A stretch of DNA of 64,000 nt. It comes from Adenophora triphylla var. japonica (taxonomy: Eukaryota > Streptophyta > Magnoliopsida > Asterales > Campanulaceae). The stretch is from contig JAFEMH010001295.1 of assembly GCA_022495995.1 (NCBI GenBank), positions 124,001 through 188,000 of the forward strand. Reading direction: 5' to 3'. The translations under genes were made by a program, and so were the position numbers. Positions within the stretch are counted from its first letter, which is position 1. Each line of letters opens with the position of its first letter. Below the pieces are notes generated by a model that saw only the letters and a list, made by a program, of their open reading frames with translations, made no database searches and was not told the DNA's origin. Shown piece after piece: positions 61,619-64,000 of this stretch.

Positions 61619-62638
61619 ATGGCAGAGCAGTTGGTCGACTTCCCAAGTAATGAGTCCCGAGGACCTGAGCCCCAATTCCCCGATGACGGAATCTTTGCTC
61701 TAGAAGGAGAAAATCGTTGGCAGCTCTTCTTTGACGGGGCGTCAAACAAAAGAGGAAATGGGATAGGAATGCTTCTGGTCGATCCTACTAACGAGCACAC
61801 TCCCATAGCAGTAAAGTTGAATTTCGAGGTTACCAACAATGCCGCTGAATATGAAGCTTGCATAGTCATGTTGGAGGCCGCTCTCGAAAGAAATATCAAA
61901 GAGTTGGAGGTATACGGTGACTCTGCCCTCATTATCAACCAGGTGTCTAACAAATGGAAGACCGTGGATCCTGGTCTGCAGATGTATCACACTTACATGG
62001 AAGAGCTAGTGACCCAGTTCAAGGAGATCAGCTTTCATTACCTGCCCAGGGATCGCAACAGATTCGCAGATGCTCTGGCAACACTAGCCTCCCTCGTTGA
62101 AATACCCGAGGGAAAGTCTGTCAAGCCATTCAGAGTCGGGAGGAGAGAAAACCCCGCTTATTGCTTTGAAATTGAAACGGAGGCCGAACCGGCCAATGAT
62201 CCCTGGTATACCCAGATCTATCAATACTTGAAGAACGGTGAGGCCTCTTTCAAAAATGAAGATAGGGAATATAAAGAAGGAATCAAGGCAAAAAGCCTCT
62301 CGGCCCTGAAGCGACTCGCCTCCCACTATGTTCTTTTGGGAGATATGCTGTACAAAAAGCGTTATCAAGGCCCCCTCCTGCGATGTATTGGCAAACAAGA
62401 GGCTATGGAACTCATGAAAGAAATACATGGTGGTACCTGTGGCCCCCACATGAATGCTCGGGCTCTAATGCAAATCATACTGAGAATGGGGTACTTTTGG
62501 ATCTCCATAGAAACCGATTGCATCCAGTTCGTCAGAAGCTGCGACAAATGCCAGCCATTTTCCGAATCTCAATCACTTGCCTCCTCACGAGTTATATTGC
62601 ATGACGAACCCTTGGCCTTTCGTCACTTGGGGAATTGA
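61619..62638 (+). CDS. RNase H and integrase zinc module of element D
   Basis: RNase H residues: LFFDGASNKRGNGIGML, TNNAAEYEACIVMLEAALE, VYGDSALIINQVSNKWK and NRFADALATLASL, so all four acidic positions are present. A tether of about 100 residues follows, then the integrase zinc module IHGGTCGPHMNARAL...SCDKCQ. A one-base frameshift near 62565 ends the frame at 62636, although the integrase core continues at 62577 in another frame. This is the longest open piece in D. Confidence 0.82.
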   Translation: MAEQLVDFPSNESRGPEPQFPDDGIFALEGENRWQLFFDGASNKRGNGIGMLLVDPTNEHTPIAVKLNFEVTNNAAEYEACIVMLEAALERNIKELEVYGDSALIINQVSNKWKTVDPGLQMYHTYMEELVTQFKEISFHYLPRDRNRFADALATLASLVEIPEGKSVKPFRVGRRENPAYCFEIETEAEPANDPWYTQIYQYLKNGEASFKNEDREYKEGIKAKSLSALKRLASHYVLLGDMLYKKRYQGPLLRCIGKQEAMELMKEIHGGTCGPHMNARALMQIILRMGYFWISIETDCIQFVRSCDKCQPFSESQSLASSRVILHDEPLAFRHLGN

Positions 62639-63476
62639 TGTCATAGGAAAAATCACACCATCAGGCAGCAACGGCCACGAGTTCGTCCTCGTAGCAGTGG
62701 ATTATTTCACCAAATGGGTTGAAGCCAAGTCCTACAAAGTCCTCAATTCAAAGAAAGTAGCCCTCTTCATCAAAGAGAACATCATATGCAGATACAGGTT
62801 GCCGGTCGAAATCATTTCAAATAATGGATCCCACTTTGAAGGGGAATGCGACAGGCTGCTAGCGAAATTCAGAATAACCCGTCACAAGTCATCTCCCTAT
62901 AGGCCCCAAACTAACGGAGCCGTTGAAGCAGCAAACAAGACTTTGGAAAACATCATTCGGAAAATGGCCGTCCGAGGCAGAGATTGGCCTGACAAGCTTC
63001 ACCTTGCTCTCTGGGGATACAGAACATCCGTCAGAACGGCAACCGGAGAAACACCATTTGCTCTTACCTATGGAATGGAAGCCATGCTCCCAATCGAGCT
63101 AGAAATCCCCTCACTCCGGGTACTGTTGGAAAGTCAGATCAACGAGGTCGAATGGCTCCAGAGTCGCCATGATGAATTGGCCCTGCTAGATGAACGCCGA
63201 TTGAGAGCCATGGAACATATCCGAGCTTATCAAGGAAGGATGGCCAGAGCCTTCGATAAGAAAGTAAAATATCGGGAGATCAGGGAAGGTGACCTCGTTT
63301 TGAAAGAGAATACCCCAGTTTGCATCAACCCGCTTGGCAAATGGGAGCCTGTCTGGGTTGGGCCATATGTTGTTCAGAAGATCTTCTCCGTAGGGGCCAT
63401 GCAACTTGCAGACCTCGACGGAAATCCTTTTGTACACCCAGTGAATGGCGATAAACTGCGCAGATACTACGCATAA
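62577..63476 (+). CDS. Integrase core of element D, with Asp-to-Asn change
   Basis: The core blocks are TWGIDVIGKITPSGSNGHEF (first catalytic Asp kept), EIISNNGSHFEG where the second catalytic Asp is replaced by Asn (IISDNG in A), and NGAVEAANKTLE with the Glu kept. The C-terminus has KWEPVWVGPYVVQKIFSVGA and ends HPVNGDKLRRYYA with TAA at 63474. The frame is otherwise open. Because the second Asp is essential for metal binding in DDE enzymes, this copy should be catalytically dead. Confidence 0.85.
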   Translation: MPPHELYCMTNPWPFVTWGIDVIGKITPSGSNGHEFVLVAVDYFTKWVEAKSYKVLNSKKVALFIKENIICRYRLPVEIISNNGSHFEGECDRLLAKFRITRHKSSPYRPQTNGAVEAANKTLENIIRKMAVRGRDWPDKLHLALWGYRTSVRTATGETPFALTYGMEAMLPIELEIPSLRVLLESQINEVEWLQSRHDELALLDERRLRAMEHIRAYQGRMARAFDKKVKYREIREGDLVLKENTPVCINPLGKWEPVWVGPYVVQKIFSVGAMQLADLDGNPFVHPVNGDKLRRYYA

Positions 63477-64000
63477 AACACTGAGTCAAAAAAAAGAAAT
63501 AAAAAAAAAAAAGAGTGCTAAAAGAGTAATACCCAACTAGGTTGAAAACCCGAAAAAGGCGGCCTAGGTAAAAAACAGGGTTGCACCAAAAAAAAACAAA
63601 AAACAAAAAAAAAACACAAAAAAAAGAGTGTTAAAAGAGTAATACCCAACTAGGTTGAAAACCCGAAAAGGGCGGCCTAGGTAAAAAAACAGGGTTGCAC
63701 AAAAAAAAACAAAAAAAAAACAAAAAAACAAAAAAAACGAAAAAAAAACAACAAAAACAAATTAACCGGGTCGAACTACGGAGACCTGAGCCCTTTAGTC
63801 CAAGGGAACGTAGGCAGCCGGAAACGGTTCGGTCTAAAACGCAAATAAAAGTCATACTTTGTTATCAATACATTGATCAAGCCATGAAGGCGTTTCGAAA
63901 AACTCTGAAGCAATTCACATATTCATTACAGTTAAAAACTTTTTGATGAGTCTAAGCTCGGTTCACTCCTATGACTTACAACCTGCTAAAAGAAACTAAG
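63477..64000 (+). other. Post-integrase noncoding region of element D
   Basis: The hairpin CTAGGTTG/CGGCCTAG is present twice, at 63537-63567 and 63650-63680, in a direct duplication of about 113 bases. The compound stem-loop unit is at 63772-63834. A-rich filler lies between. The antisense gene and 3' LTR expected from element A would lie beyond the window. Confidence 0.6.
63772..63834 (+). other. Compound stem-loop unit, copy 3 (element D)
   Basis: CTACG (63776-63780) pairs with CGTAG (63809-63813). Inside is CCCTT/AAGGG (63791-63795 with 63802-63806). After it is CCG-GAAA-CGG (63818-63827), which has a GNRA-type loop. CGAAC/GTTCG (63772-63776 with 63827-63831) could close the whole unit. 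Confidence 0.55.

Larger units (their letters stand above)
50876..64000 (+). mobile_element. Ty3/gypsy Tat/Ogre-like retrotransposon D, 3' end outside window
   Basis: It runs LTR, PBS, 1.5-kb leader, Gag, an extra acidic Cys-motif region, PR, G-patch-like motif, RT, RNase H, integrase, then structured noncoding repeats. It is related to element A throughout pol. The coding part is interrupted by several frameshifts and stops and by an 80-codon deletion in the RT thumb. Confidence 0.9.

Overview
This is plant nuclear DNA, probably from a eudicot with a repeat-rich genome. Nothing in the window reads as an intact host gene. Almost every stretch can be assigned to a transposable element: Ty3/gypsy elements of Tat/Ogre-like and Athila-like type, a Ty1/copia-like LTR, an RTE-type LINE, CACTA elements, Helitrons, Stowaway MITEs and foldback elements. 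The species cannot be named from the sequence alone.

Layout. (1) 1-11537, + strand: the 3' part of a Tat/Ogre-like element (A). It has broken gag-PR-RT-RH pieces, an open integrase, structured noncoding repeats, an antisense ORF with a plant-mobile-domain-like N-terminus, minisatellites and a 1.4-kb 3' LTR. (2) 11542-12545: a copia-like LTR. (3) 12546-25377: Athila-like remnants in opposite orientations. They are interrupted by a small CACTA element (15054-16412, TSD TTT), a solo gypsy LTR (16458-19069, TSD TATTT), a 1.5-kb non-autonomous Helitron (22522-24020) and a Stowaway MITE. (4) 25378-29439: a Stowaway, a 5'-truncated RTE LINE on the minus strand, and a foldback element that holds a C-rich tandem array and a 170-bp Helitron with the same ends as the larger one. 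(5) 29445-41608: a complete 12.2-kb Tat-like gypsy element (E) on the minus strand, with LTRs about 98% identical and TSD CATAT. It carries an opposite-strand spliced gene that has a gypsy-type-transposon-like domain and a coiled coil. (6) 41614-42798: a Stowaway and a foldback element. (7) 42799-47677: a 4.9-kb non-autonomous CACTA element (TSD GCA) with Spm-type subterminal repeats, a decayed TNP-like gene, and a 455-bp hairpin made of two inverted copies of an NSE4 (SMC5/6 complex) coding fragment. (8) 47891-52593: three related LTRs nested in one another. (9) 50876-64000, + strand: a second Tat/Ogre-like element (D) from its 5' LTR through gag, an extra Cys-motif region, PR, RT, RH and INT. 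Its 3' end lies outside the window.

The retroelement genes would have formed Gag-Pol polyproteins, but all three long elements carry stops or frameshifts. D also has catalytic substitutions. Any mobility would need proteins supplied from elsewhere.

The most noteworthy observations are the NSE4 inverted repeat inside the CACTA element; CG-rich palindromes with varying arms in LTRs of several families; covarying RNA-like stems downstream of integrase in A and D; the extra module between gag and PR in D; and a second primer-binding-site-like 10-mer inside the U5 end of three LTRs.
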